Of a stretch of 35,433 bases of DNA, positions 1-8,627 are shown piece after piece. This DNA comes from SBAX01 sp964646605. GTDB taxonomy: Bacteria > Planctomycetota > Phycisphaerae > UBA1845. The notes below the pieces were generated by a model. The model did no database searches. It worked only from the letters and a program-made list of their open reading frames with translations, and was not told the origin of the DNA. A program made the translations under genes and the position numbers. Each line of letters starts with the position of its first letter. Position 1 is the stretch's first letter. The stretch spans positions 1-35,433 of the forward strand of contig CAZYEX010000061.1 of the NCBI GenBank assembly GCA_964646605.1. Reading direction: 5' to 3'.

Positions 1-438
1 GTCGAAAAAGAACGCATGGCCGCACGCGCCGCAGCGTCGGCGTCCATCCTCGAAAACGGTAACGGCGTCGGAATCGCACGTCGGACACCGATCGGCGGGT
101 AGGACGTTCCCGTCGGCGTCGATGTACCAAACCCGATCGCAGGTATCGCAAGCGTGGAGTAAGTCGTCGTCGGCGAGGATGATCGCTTCCGGTGCGCTGC
201 AGAACGGACAAAGCGACTTCGCACCGTGGGCGCTTCCGACGGGTTGCAACGCGGGCTCCGTCGCCTTGTTGGCGCGGATAAAGTCGCACGGGTCCATTGC
301 TTTGCCGGATTCGTCGTGAATCGTGACGTGCATCGGGAACCACGATTCGGCGAACCGCAAAGCGTCCGAAACCGCGTCGAAAGAGCGCTGAAAGTAGGGG
401 GTAAACCCCGCTCGTTTGCAAACGGATACCGTTGTCAT
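1..438 (-). CDS. Zinc-ribbon protein, 3' end beyond the window
   Basis: The open frame starts at ATG 438-436 and runs off the left edge, giving about 146 codons without a stop. The visible part has an N-terminal region of about 80 residues rich in aromatic and acidic residues, then three Cys pairs: CPFC, CDTC close to a downstream CPTC, and CGAC near the edge. This pattern suggests two or more zinc ribbons or rubredoxin-like knuckles. The start codon overlaps the ardC stop in an ATGA (435-438), so the gene is probably translated by coupling with ardC and transcribed from the ardC promoter. I do not recognise the family. Pairing with ArdC suggests a plasmid or integrative-element maintenance gene, but that is inference. 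Codon use looks coding throughout, which supports a real partial gene. Confidence 0.7.
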   Translation of the reverse strand, partial: MTTVSVCKRAGFTPYFQRSFDAVSDALRFAESWFPMHVTIHDESGKAMDPCDFIRANKATEPALQPVGSAHGAKSLCPFCSAPEAIILADDDLLHACDTCDRVWYIDADGNVLPADRCPTCDSDAVTVFEDGRRRCGACGHAFFFD

Positions 439-1337
439 GCGGCCACCGCGATTCCCGACTCCGCGCCGTCCAGCGCGTCCACGTCGTCGATGAGGGTCCG
501 GGCCGTCGTGGCGATACGCTCCAGACTTTCCCGAAGGGCTTTCGCGTTCCCGTCCCATAGGGCGATGTAGGCCGATGACCGGATCGTCGTGTCGAGTCCG
601 AAGTGTCGGCAGACCACGTAGGCGACGGACTCGGCTTCCAATTCCGCAATGTTGCGGGTTAGGACGGTCGCCTTGTCGGTTTTTCCGAAGTGTAAGGCGC
701 AGTGCGCCAATTCATGGGCAAGGGTCTTTGCGCGCTGGCCGGTCGAATGAGCGTTGTCGATGACAATCGACTCGCCCTTGTCGGCGGCGTATCCGAATCC
801 CTGTCCGACGAGCGTGTCATACTTGACCACGATGCTCCGCTTGACCGCGACACGCTCCAGGGCAATCAAGAGCGCCGAGGCATCGGCGTCGATGACCGGA
901 CATTCCACGTCGGGCAATTCGCGCCCGTCGGTCTGCGCCACGTCGAAAACGTGAACCGGCTTGAAGAAAATCCCGTCAACCGATTCGGATTCGCCCGATT
1001 CGCTGCGCTCCTCGCGGTGGAAGAAACAGGGCGAGAAAATCATAATTCCCCGTTCGCCCTTGCGGACAAACCGGCCGAGTCTTTTCCACGTCTGAAACCC
1101 CGCGACGCGCTCGGCGTCCGGTCGTTGAAAGAGAATCAAGAGCGAATTGTGCCAAGAATACTTGTGGAACCGCGCTTGCACGTCCAGGTATGCCTTAAAC
1201 GTGTCCGACGCTCGCACGTCGTCCACCGCACGGGCGAGCGCTTCAACGTGGCCGTCGATGCTCGCCCGAAAGGCTTTCGCCTTGTCTTTCGTGTTACTTC
1301 CGTTGTCGGATGGGGAAACTAATGGTACGGTTGGCAT
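435..1337 (-). CDS. ardC: ArdC-type antirestriction protein with HExxH metallopeptidase-like domain
   Basis: The 300-residue protein has the two-part layout of the ArdC family. An N-terminal ssDNA-binding-type domain (about residues 25-105) contains the characteristic WHNSLLI and GFQTWKRLGR segments. A C-terminal zinc metallopeptidase-like domain carries HELAH at 208-212, with a likely third ligand in the AELEAES segment near 232-238. Family members protect incoming plasmid or element DNA from host restriction during transfer, so the gene points to a mobile element. The start is ATG at 1337, preceded by an AAAGGAG ribosome-binding site 8 bases upstream. A strong promoter lies at 1433-1461, leaving a leader of roughly 90 bases. 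The downstream gene overlaps by 4 bases. The subfamily and the actual antirestriction activity are inferred from the motifs. Confidence 0.88.
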   Translation of the reverse strand: MPTVPLVSPSDNGSNTKDKAKAFRASIDGHVEALARAVDDVRASDTFKAYLDVQARFHKYSWHNSLLILFQRPDAERVAGFQTWKRLGRFVRKGERGIMIFSPCFFHREERSESGESESVDGIFFKPVHVFDVAQTDGRELPDVECPVIDADASALLIALERVAVKRSIVVKYDTLVGQGFGYAADKGESIVIDNAHSTGQRAKTLAHELAHCALHFGKTDKATVLTRNIAELEAESVAYVVCRHFGLDTTIRSSAYIALWDGNAKALRESLERIATTARTLIDDVDALDGAESGIAVAA

Positions 1338-1432
1338 GACTTCGGCTCCTTTTTAGCCGGGGTCCAGGGCCGCGGATGTTGATAGCATCGCGCGGCCCGC
1401 TTTGTCGATGCACGTCGCATCGAACTACCTAC

Positions 1433-1461
1433 ACCATAACCCATGATCCGCCGCGTGTCAA
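1433..1461 (-). promoter_or_regulatory. Sigma-70 promoter of ardC
   Basis: On the minus strand TTGACA (1461-1456) and TATGGT (1438-1433) are separated by exactly 17 bases, a near-consensus housekeeping promoter. It points at ardC, with transcription expected to start near 1426. The -35 box overlaps one palindrome and a second lies just upstream, so repression is likely. Confidence 0.75.
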
Positions 1462-1471
1462 GCGCTGACAC
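1455..1471. promoter_or_regulatory. Operator-like inverted repeat over the ardC -35 box
   Basis: GTGTCA and TGACAC form a 6-base inverted repeat separated by 5 bases (AGCGC). It overlaps the -35 hexamer, which is the usual position for a repressor that blocks RNA polymerase. The cognate regulator is not known; the broken XRE gene nearby is one possibility. Confidence 0.5.
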
Positions 1472-1479
1472 GGATTTTT

Positions 1480-1499
1480 CTACAACGGGTCCGTTGTAG
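1480..1499. promoter_or_regulatory. Perfect 9-base inverted repeat upstream of the ardC promoter
   Basis: CTACAACGG and CCGTTGTAG are perfect inverted copies separated by 2 bases. The site is centred about 64 bases upstream of the expected ardC transcription start. A perfect 20-base palindrome here suggests a dimeric regulator site. There is no following T-run, so it is unlikely to be a terminator for the minus strand. Confidence 0.5.
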
Positions 1500-1551
1500 C
1501 AGAAACAGCGTCACGACGTGGCACGTTGACAATACGAGTTCTTTGCGGCGC

Positions 1552-1595
1552 GTTTTCGGCTTGTTTTCAGGCTGTTTTCGGATTGTTTGCGAAGC
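1552..1595. repeat. 11-base direct repeats, about three and a half imperfect copies
   Basis: Successive units GTTTTCGGCTT, GTTTTCAGGCT and GTTTTCGGATT, followed by a partial unit beginning GTTTGCG, lie head to tail with an exact 11-base period. They sit upstream of ardC outside any credible gene. They could be iteron-like or protein-binding repeats of a mobile element, or only low-complexity sequence. Confidence 0.4.
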
Positions 1596-1872
1596 GATTT
1601 CCGCGAGTGTCAGACTGCGGCACTCACGCGCGAGCGCGCATCCGCGCGCATGGGACCCATTGCGCGCCACGTTTTTTAACCCAACCCCAGCCCTTTTTGT
1701 GCGGTACCGGTGAAGCTACCCCTCTCTCTGTTCACACAGCATTCCGGTCTGGGACCCATTTTCGGCTTGTGCTTTCTGCCCACGACCGGCCGGTGGCACA
1801 GATGCCAGCGGGAATCTACCTCTCTAGGGCGACGCGCGGTGCTTGGAGTGCGTGCCCCCGCGAAACGCTCGA

Positions 1873-2118
1873 TCACCGACGAGTAGATGAGCTTGAATCG
1901 CTGAGCCGCGAAAACTCGCGGTCGAGTTGCCGGCACAGCCGCGGATAGCTTACGCCGAACGCCCGGCAATACCGCGAGAGCTACACAACGTCCAACCGCG
2001 TCTCGCCTGCCTTATATCTGGAGACGTACTGATGAGGGACGGCCAGACGTTCGGCAAGTTCGGTTTGAAGCACCCCACGCTCGATGCGAAAGCCCTTTAG
2101 GCGCTCCAGAAGATGGGA
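1873..2118 (-). pseudogene. Remnant of an XRE-family helix-turn-helix regulator
   Basis: Read on the minus strand from 2118, this frame gives a clear XRE helix-turn-helix: HLLERLKGF, then LQTELAERLAVPHQYVSRY, then the typical RLDVV just before the next helix. A TAG at 1983-1981 falls exactly where family members usually have a Glu codon. Beyond it the frame continues with LSRYCRAFGVSYPRLCRQLD, a normal continuation of the domain, until a TGA at 1875-1873. There is also an in-frame TAG just upstream (2121-2119) and no good start codon. The simplest reading is a decayed regulator, perhaps the former repressor of ardC. Homology rests on motif recognition. Confidence 0.65.
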
Positions 2119-2742
2119 CTAGTGGGGAGAAAAGCGGGACTTTCGGAGGGGGCCGAGGGCCACGCCCTTGACGTGTACACAAAGTGCGTGTGTTTTCCCG
2201 CACACTGCGCCACGTGTACGCAAGCTGGTCCGGTCGAAGGTTCAATTTGAGGAGGTTCTTTCAACGTAGGGTGAGCATTCGACGATCCGTTCAGGCCGCG
2301 ACGACGGCGGTGACCCTGACGGGCGGCGGTAGCAGCGTAGGAACCACGTTAGGCACGGCTTTGGCCCTTTGCTTGGCCGCGGACCGCGGCGCGACATCGG
2401 GAGAGTTCGATGCGGCCGTACGCACACTTCGGTCTTTGCGGGATGATGGCGTTCCGGCCACCGGAGTTCACTTGACCTTGGGGGCCAACTGCAACAGGAA
2501 CGACGCAGGTTGCTTTCGGCGCGTTGCTCGACGACGAGGTCGGCCCGCTTCCCAGAAGTTGAACCAAAGGGTCTAACCGCCTCGGGACGGTCATGGTCAC
2601 ATTGCGTTGCTCATGCCGTTTTCCTCCGGGTTGGATTACACTACCCAGCATGCCGGGCAACTCTGTTTCCAACTGAAGCAGCACGCTTCACGGTCGGGCA
2701 TCGACACCTGCTCATCGCAACGGGCCAAGCGGCGGTGTCTCG
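2119..2742. other. Intergenic stretch without a supported gene
   Basis: Between the XRE remnant and the kinase stop codon I see no reading frame with a convincing domain, ribosome-binding site and codon pattern together. Frames of 80 to 130 codons exist on both strands but look compositional. The stretch 1596-1872 on the other side of the remnant is likewise empty apart from GC-rich sequence. Confidence 0.5.
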
Positions 2743-5571
2743 CTATTCTCCGAGGGTTTCCCTTCGGCGATCGAGGATGCGGCTTCGCATGGTCGGGTCC
2801 GGTGCTTCGATGCGTAGGATCATCGCGGATGCGTCCTCGATCAATTGTTGAGCTTCGGCGGAATTCCCGCTTCGTTGCGCGCAAATGGCGAGAGTACTCA
2901 TAGCGTGGGCGCTGCTCGGCCGGTCGCCGCTGAAGAGCCGCCGGTTCATGTCCACCGCTTCACGCGCGAGGGGCTCGGCCTCGGCCGCGCGACCAAGCTC
3001 GCAGAGCGAAGTTGCAAGACTATCGAGGTTCTTGGCTACATCAAAATGATCGTTCTTGAACAGCCGTCGGTGCATGGCCAAGGCGTCTCTCAACAATGGC
3101 TCGGCCTCTTTGGCATGGCCGGAATTCAGTCGGCACCCCGCCAAGTTGATGAGGCCCTTCGCTACCGCGGGGTGATCTCCAGAATAGATGCGTTGACGCA
3201 TCTTTAGAGCTGCTTCGTGGCCTTCCAGTGCCGCCGCCGGGTCGCCTAGGCTTTCTTTGCAAGACCCGATCATGCTGAGGGCCATGGCGATGTCGGGATG
3301 GTCGCCGACGTGGATCCGCCGATGCATTTCCAGCGCGGCCGTCATTCTCGGTAACCCTTCCTCGGCTCGGCCAAGGGAAAGCAGACACACGCCAACGTTG
3401 CCCAGCCCACGTCCAACGCTGGGATGGTCGCCTGGAAACAGCCGTTGATACATGTCATACGCTGCTTCCGCTCTAGGCAACGCCTCGGCGTAGCGCTCCT
3501 GTGCGAATAGATGCGCAGCCACGTTGTTCAGCCCCTGCGCCAAATCCGGATGATCGTCCTGGAAGATCCCCCTTCGCATCTTATCTGCCCTCTCATAGAG
3601 CGGCAGGGCCTCCGATGATCGACCTAGTACGTCCAACGAATAGGCCGCATTGTTAAGCGCCATCGCGAGGTGTGGGTGATCGCCCTCGTACAGCCGCTCA
3701 TACATTGCGATGGCGGCGGTATGTCTGGACAGTGCCTCTTGAGTCCTTCCCACGGCCCGCAAACAACCTGCGGAATCGGTCAGACTCGCCGCCACATCGG
3801 CATGGTCACCGGGAAACAGCCGTTGACGCATGGCCAAGGCCTCCTCGTACTTGACCAATGCCTCCCGCGGTCGACCCAGCCATCGCAAACAGCCCCCGAT
3901 GTTGTGCACCAGCATCGCTACCTCGGGGCCATCTTCCGGCAAGGCCCGCCGGTACACTTCAAGAACCGCCTGGAACTTAGGCAGCGCCTCGTCATACCGA
4001 CCGAGCGTTATCAAACAAACCGCAACGATATTCAGGCTCGTGGCCGACTCTGGATCACCGGCGGGTAGAATCGCTTCGTGGATCTTTAGAGCACGTTGGG
4101 CCAAGTCCAGGGCTTGCTCGGAGCGTGCGTTCGAGTTGAGAATGGTGCTGATCGTCCTCAGAAGGGAGGCTTCCAACCTCGGGTCGTCTTTGAAGGCACC
4201 AGCTTCGATCTCTGCGACGGCCTCCTGCATGGCGTCCGCTACGAGCATTCCCTGCTTGCCGCCTTGGTTCGGGTCCGACGATCGCAGAGCTTTGGTTACG
4301 AATTGGTTAATGGATTCTGCTCTTCGGCGCTGTTCTTGTTCCGCGTTGCGCGACGCCTCGGCATTTCGCCAATAGGCAAACGAAATCGCCGAACTTGCGA
4401 TGAGCACGAGAATGAACGCCGCCGCCCCTGTCGCGGCGAATTTGTAACGCGTTAGGTATCGCCTCAAGACATAGGTCATCGAGTCGCGTTTCGCCTCGAT
4501 CGGCTCGCCAGCCAGATAGCGGCGGATGTCGCGGGCTAGGTCGCCGGCGCTTTGATAGCGACGGACGGGTTCTTTGGCCAAGCATTTGAGGAGAATGGTC
4601 CCGACGTCATTGCCAATGGTTCTGTCGATGGTCGAAGGATGGGCAGGATCGGTCGTAGCGATGTGGCGGACGACGTCGTCCATGCGCCCGCCAACGGGGT
4701 AAGGGAACTTCCCGGTCAGAAGCTGATAGAAGATGACCCCTAAGGAGTACACGTCGGTACGAACGTCGAGGTCATTCGACCGCCCCTCCGCTTGTTCGGG
4801 GCTGGCCCAGGGCAGCGAGCCGACGAACTGCCCGGTCATGGTCATGGCATCAGCGAAAGAAGCGCCCGGCGCATTTTGTTCCAGTTTGGCCAGTCCGAAA
4901 TCCAGGATTCGCGGTTCGCCGACTTCGTCGATGCGGATGTTGCTGGGCTTGAGGTCACGATGGATCACGCCGCGAAGGTGCGCCGCGCTAACCCCATCGC
5001 AGATCTTGGCGAACAGGCCAAGCGCCTCGCGGAACGTGGGCTTCTCTTGGGCCATGTGGGTGTCCAGCGGACGCCCGGCCACGTAGTCCATCACCAGATA
5101 GACTTCATCATCCGAACGACCGCAGTCATGGATGGTGACGACGTTGGGATGCTTGAGGCGGCTAAGCACCTCGACCTCGCGCTCGAAACGAGCCAGTTCG
5201 GCGGTTCCCTCGATCGTTCCATGGTGAAAGACTTTGAGCGCCACCTGCCGATCCGTGGATTCCTGAAGCGCAAGGTAGACGATTCCCTGCCCGCCGCGAT
5301 GTAGTTCACGAATAAGGCTGTAATTGGGCAGTGTTTTCGTGGGAAGTTGCGGAGAATCGTTGGACGACGATCCCGGAAGTCGCCCGGAGGCGACCAGAGC
5401 CTCTCTTCGCAGCCGCGCGGCCGCAACCTGGGCACGGGCCGCGTGGATTAAAGGCGTGCCCGCTTCTCTGGTGTCCTCGGTCAATGGGCTTGAATCATCA
5501 TTCGCCATGAAACTTGCCCAGCGCCAGAAACCTTCTACTGATTCACGCGACAAAGTCGGCCCATTCTTCAC
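2743..5571 (-). CDS. Membrane-anchored Ser/Thr protein kinase with TPR tail
   Basis: The 942-residue protein starts with a kinase domain (about 84-355). It shows the glycine loop HRGGQGIVY at 91-99, the ATP-binding Lys113 in VALK, the catalytic HRDLKPSN at 204-211 and DFG at 224-226. A hydrophobic helix at about 379-400 should anchor it in the membrane with the kinase in the cytoplasm. From about 470 onward ten 42-residue TPR units of the kinesin-light-chain type follow, each with a GDHP-like turn, probably a protein-binding sensor platform. The start is GTG at 5571, overlapping the sigma-factor stop as GTGA. An internal ATG at 5508 (residue 22) is an alternative. The pairing with an ECF sigma factor is typical of planctomycetes and suggests the kinase signals to that sigma factor. 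Confidence 0.9.
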   Translation of the reverse strand: MKNGPTLSRESVEGFWRWASFMANDDSSPLTEDTREAGTPLIHAARAQVAAARLRREALVASGRLPGSSSNDSPQLPTKTLPNYSLIRELHRGGQGIVYLALQESTDRQVALKVFHHGTIEGTAELARFEREVEVLSRLKHPNVVTIHDCGRSDDEVYLVMDYVAGRPLDTHMAQEKPTFREALGLFAKICDGVSAAHLRGVIHRDLKPSNIRIDEVGEPRILDFGLAKLEQNAPGASFADAMTMTGQFVGSLPWASPEQAEGRSNDLDVRTDVYSLGVIFYQLLTGKFPYPVGGRMDDVVRHIATTDPAHPSTIDRTIGNDVGTILLKCLAKEPVRRYQSAGDLARDIRRYLAGEPIEAKRDSMTYVLRRYLTRYKFAATGAAAFILVLIASSAISFAYWRNAEASRNAEQEQRRRAESINQFVTKALRSSDPNQGGKQGMLVADAMQEAVAEIEAGAFKDDPRLEASLLRTISTILNSNARSEQALDLAQRALKIHEAILPAGDPESATSLNIVAVCLITLGRYDEALPKFQAVLEVYRRALPEDGPEVAMLVHNIGGCLRWLGRPREALVKYEEALAMRQRLFPGDHADVAASLTDSAGCLRAVGRTQEALSRHTAAIAMYERLYEGDHPHLAMALNNAAYSLDVLGRSSEALPLYERADKMRRGIFQDDHPDLAQGLNNVAAHLFAQERYAEALPRAEAAYDMYQRLFPGDHPSVGRGLGNVGVCLLSLGRAEEGLPRMTAALEMHRRIHVGDHPDIAMALSMIGSCKESLGDPAAALEGHEAALKMRQRIYSGDHPAVAKGLINLAGCRLNSGHAKEAEPLLRDALAMHRRLFKNDHFDVAKNLDSLATSLCELGRAAEAEPLAREAVDMNRRLFSGDRPSSAHAMSTLAICAQRSGNSAEAQQLIEDASAMILRIEAPDPTMRSRILDRRRETLGE

Positions 5572-6182
5572 GAAGACGACGAGAACCAGGCCGATTCCGC
5601 ACCCAACACTTCGCGGAGCCTTTCATGCGCCCTTGCTCGCAGCATATGCACCGCGCCCGCGGAGCGGTTCATCCGTTTCGCCACTTCGCCGATCGGTATC
5701 CCGTCCAGGTCATAGAGCCGAACCACACGACCATAATCTTCGGGGAGTGTATCGAGTAAGGCGTTGAGGCGATCCAAACGCTCATCCCGAGCGGCATAAC
5801 GGCTTGGTGTGGTCGTGGCCACCCCGAGGATCGCAAGGAGCTCGCACGAAGCGTCGCCATCGGCGGACTGCGGAACGCGGTCGGATGGTTGCGGTCTTTT
5901 CTGCCGTTCGAGACCACGAATGGCGTCACGTAGGTTATTTTCGGCGATGCAAGTCAGCCAGGCCGGGAACGGTTCCGCGCGATCGGGGTCGAATCGGGAA
6001 ATCTGAAGAAACGCCTCCAAGTAGGTAACTTGCATCACGTCGGCCGGTTCCAGCACCGACCTCCACCCGCGTCCGATCCGCAGCGTTCGCTCAACTTCGG
6101 GGCCGTGTTGTTCAAGTAGCTTCGATAGGGCTGCCTCATTGCCCGCAACGGCCTGTCGAATCAACCCGTTCGTGTCGCTCAA
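5568..6182 (-). CDS. ECF-type RNA polymerase sigma factor
   Basis: The 204-residue protein has sigma region 2 at about residues 15-95, including PADVMQVTYLEAF for promoter -10 recognition and core binding. Region 4 is at about 130-192, with the helix-turn-helix in IPIGEVAKRMNRSAGAVHML for -35 recognition. The start is TTG at 6182, supported by GGAGG 8 bases upstream; no in-frame ATG gives a better start. Its stop overlaps the kinase start, so the two are made together. Planctomycetes have ECF groups tied to Ser/Thr kinases in place of a classical anti-sigma factor, and this pair fits. The regulon is unknown; the exported-protein genes across the divergent gap are a natural guess but unproven. 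Confidence 0.9.
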   Translation of the reverse strand: MSDTNGLIRQAVAGNEAALSKLLEQHGPEVERTLRIGRGWRSVLEPADVMQVTYLEAFLQISRFDPDRAEPFPAWLTCIAENNLRDAIRGLERQKRPQPSDRVPQSADGDASCELLAILGVATTTPSRYAARDERLDRLNALLDTLPEDYGRVVRLYDLDGIPIGEVAKRMNRSAGAVHMLRARAHERLREVLGAESAWFSSSS

Positions 6183-6411
6183 GCCCGTTGCCTCCGGTCG
6201 TCCTAGTATGAGCGAATCAATTCAGCCAAGACCGCGCGTGAACCTCACGGTCCCGACGTCGCGTTGTTCTATAGAAGTAGCGCTCGGGGTCTCGTAGTCG
6301 CCTAGAAACAAAAGCGTCTTGCACGAGGGCCCTTTTGGGCTTGTTTGATTGTAATGAGTTGCCTTGAAGCGCCAAAGCAGTCCAAGGTCGGGAGATTCTC
6401 GTTGGCGACAG

Positions 6412-6428
6412 TTGGTCGTTGCGACCAA
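6412..6428. promoter_or_regulatory. Palindrome in the divergent gap between sigma factor and LuxR-type gene
   Basis: TTGGTCG and CGACCAA form a perfect 7-base inverted repeat around TTG, 43 bases before the LuxR-type start. It may be an operator, possibly for autoregulation. The rest of the gap 6183-6470 shows only a weak GCCC/GGGC stem near 6331-6344 and no clear promoter hexamers. Confidence 0.35.
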
Positions 6429-6470
6429 GGATGCATCTTTGGCGTAAAGCCTTTTGGAGAATGACGTTAC

Positions 6471-6800
6471 GTGCCAGTGGGCGGTCAAATGAAGTCGTCA
6501 GAGGACGAAGGCTGCTTACCGGAATTGTTCACCGAAGATCGCTGGAAGGAGCTCGCGGCCCATTTTCGACTATCGCGGCGGCAAGTCGAAACCGCACGTT
6601 TGCTATGCCGGGGATTTCGCAAGAGCGACATCGCCAAGAGGCTTCGCGTCTCGGTTTCGGCGGTGCGCATGCACACGACGCTGCTGTTCAAGCGCCTGCG
6701 CGTTTGTGATCGAATCGGAGTTCCGTTGCGATTGGTGCTTGCGGAACGAGCACTACGCAAGGGGAGGATGTTACGACCCCTGTACGAACGTCCATCTTGA
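6471..6800 (+). CDS. Small LuxR/GerE-type helix-turn-helix regulator
   Basis: The protein is 109 residues and is almost entirely a DNA-binding domain. Residues about 33-90 match the GerE fold: LSRRQVETARLLCRGFRKSD then IAKRLRVSVSAVRMHTTLLF. It has no receiver, PAS or autoinducer domain, so it probably responds through level or partner control rather than by binding a signal. I chose GTG 6471, with GGAG 11 bases upstream. ATG 6489 is an alternative start and removes only six residues. It lies 132 bases ahead of the exported-protein operon on the same strand and is the obvious candidate regulator of it. Confidence 0.75.
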   Translation: MPVGGQMKSSEDEGCLPELFTEDRWKELAAHFRLSRRQVETARLLCRGFRKSDIAKRLRVSVSAVRMHTTLLFKRLRVCDRIGVPLRLVLAERALRKGRMLRPLYERPS

Positions 6801-6932
6801 TTCGAGACGGGTGGTTCTACGATGATTGCGAGACCGCATCAAAGTCAAGCAAAAGACGGTTGGGGATCCGTCGGGACAAGGCGATACGCCGAGCTGACTT
6901 CGAATGCGCGAGGAGTCATGGGAGCACTTGCG

Positions 6933-8627
6933 ATGAGTCGAACTTCGTGCAGCAAACGGCTGTGGATGTGTTTGTTGGCTCCTTTGGCGTATCCTGGGGT
7001 TTCGCTCGCGGAACTTGCGGCGGAGGTCATCGACCTGCAGGCCGGTTGGAACGCGGTTTGGGTCAACCTGGCCCCAGTTCCAAGTAGCCTCAGCGCGATC
7101 CTGAAGGCTCAAACGCCTCCGCTGGACTACGAGTCGATCTGGACCTTCGATTCCGGCGGGGTCACGCCGAGCACCGAGAACGTGCAGGCGGCTACTCGTT
7201 GGTTCTTCCACGCTCGCGGCGTGCCCGCGTCCATCGGCCCCCTGACGACTCTTTTTGGGCACCGTGCCTACCTGATCAAGATGAATTCGCCAGGGCAGTT
7301 GCGCCTTACGGGCGACCCTCTGGTCCGAAGCACCACGTTTTCGAGCCGGGTTAGCAATCTCTTCGGGGCACTGACCAAACCGACCAACGAGAGCCCCTAT
7401 TCGATCACCTTCGAACATTTCTTCTCCCACCCCAACGCCCGCGGAAAAATCCGTTCCAGCGGCACGCCGGTCCGGCACGACATCTTCGCCATGGTCGGCG
7501 GGAACCTTGTCCGCCGTACGTTGTTCGACCCCATTCAGCCGAACGCGGCCTATTGGTTGGACGTGGTGCAGGAATTCGTCTACGCCGGGCCGCTCAACGT
7601 CACGGACAGCGCCAACGGCTTGGCGTTCGGTCGGAGCACCGCGTTCAGGACCCTCAGCATCGAGGTTCCCGCGGCGCAGTCTCCAAGGAGAATCACGTTG
7701 CAGGCTCGGGCCTGCGCGGACCTGTCGCCGAGTGCAGATTGTTCCGGCGACACTTCGAGCGTGGCATGGATTCAGTACCGCGACCGGACCCGCGCCTGCG
7801 GAGCCGATTGGTGTCCGCTTTCGGCGGGCTATTCCTTCGAGGTTCCCGATGGTACGACGCGCGTCGAAGTCGAGCTGCGAGCGCACCGTGTCAGCGTAAC
7901 CGCGCTCGCCGCCGCGAGAAACACGGCAGGCGAGGACGACGGCATTGCGGTGCGGTTCCCGCTGGTGATCGACGTGACCGACGACGACGGCTCCCGCGCC
8001 GTCGTGGCATCCGACGTGAGCGTCGAGCCCATCTTCGGAACCTGGGTCGGTCGAGTGGCGCTGGACCGGGTCAGCGCCTATCCGGTCGAGCAGGTCAACC
8101 CTTCGGATGAGCCCGAAACCCCGTCGCCCCTGGGAATGACCCTCATCCTGGAGCTACGAAGTCCTACCGCGGTGGCCGGCGGGGCCGCACACAGAATCTT
8201 GGATGCGCTCGAAATCGTAACCCACCGCGACGGCCAGCCGTTGCTGCGGCGGTTCAGCTCGGTCCTGTTCGACCGACCGGTGGAACTTGGCACGGTTTCG
8301 CTTGATCCATTCGGGGCGAGCGGAACGCTCACCCAAACGCTGCACATTTCCCCGAAGGATCCGCTGAACCCGTACCGACACCGTTACAACCCCGAGCACC
8401 GCAAGGGGTACGACATCACCCGTGTGATCACCATCAAGATCGAGCGGCAATTGGACCGCTTGTCGGACGTGCTGGCGGGGCTGGATGGGACGTTCGGCCC
8501 CCACCGCCTCGCGGGGCAGTACACCGAGCGGATCTCCGGACTGACCGTGCAACCGATCGTGGTACACGGCGAGTTCAGGCTGGACCGATTGCTCGGTGAG
8601 AGCACCACAGTGGAGGCTGCGCGATGA
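6933..8627 (+). CDS. Exported protein with N-terminal GWN module, toxin-operon first gene
   Basis: From ATG 6933 (GGGAG 8 bases upstream) the protein is 564 residues; the frame is open further upstream to 6822 but the leader there looks non-coding. A basic start, hydrophobic core and AxA-like site near residue 25 form a Sec signal peptide. Just after it lies LQAGWNAVWVNL, the start of a GWN module that also occurs inside the RHS protein two genes downstream. A central part carries Cys-rich loops. The C-terminal part has an EPIFGTWVGRVALDRVSAY segment and ends in strands of the type seen in predicted beta-sandwich surface proteins. The stop overlaps the next start (ATGA, 8624-8627). Function is not known; co-translation suggests a partner or scaffold of the large proteins. 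Confidence 0.75.
   Translation: MSRTSCSKRLWMCLLAPLAYPGVSLAELAAEVIDLQAGWNAVWVNLAPVPSSLSAILKAQTPPLDYESIWTFDSGGVTPSTENVQAATRWFFHARGVPASIGPLTTLFGHRAYLIKMNSPGQLRLTGDPLVRSTTFSSRVSNLFGALTKPTNESPYSITFEHFFSHPNARGKIRSSGTPVRHDIFAMVGGNLVRRTLFDPIQPNAAYWLDVVQEFVYAGPLNVTDSANGLAFGRSTAFRTLSIEVPAAQSPRRITLQARACADLSPSADCSGDTSSVAWIQYRDRTRACGADWCPLSAGYSFEVPDGTTRVEVELRAHRVSVTALAAARNTAGEDDGIAVRFPLVIDVTDDDGSRAVVASDVSVEPIFGTWVGRVALDRVSAYPVEQVNPSDEPETPSPLGMTLILELRSPTAVAGGAAHRILDALEIVTHRDGQPLLRRFSSVLFDRPVELGTVSLDPFGASGTLTQTLHISPKDPLNPYRHRYNPEHRKGYDITRVITIKIERQLDRLSDVLAGLDGTFGPHRLAGQYTERISGLTVQPIVVHGEFRLDRLLGESTTVEAAR

Noticed and set aside
702..1322. 206-codon plus-strand frame opposite ardC
   Set aside because: Antisense of a gene with clear ArdC motifs; no ribosome-binding site or domain of its own.
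2184..2576. 130-codon plus-strand frame and overlapping minus-strand frames
   Set aside because: No recognisable domain, no convincing ribosome-binding site, and both strands look equally open because of high GC.
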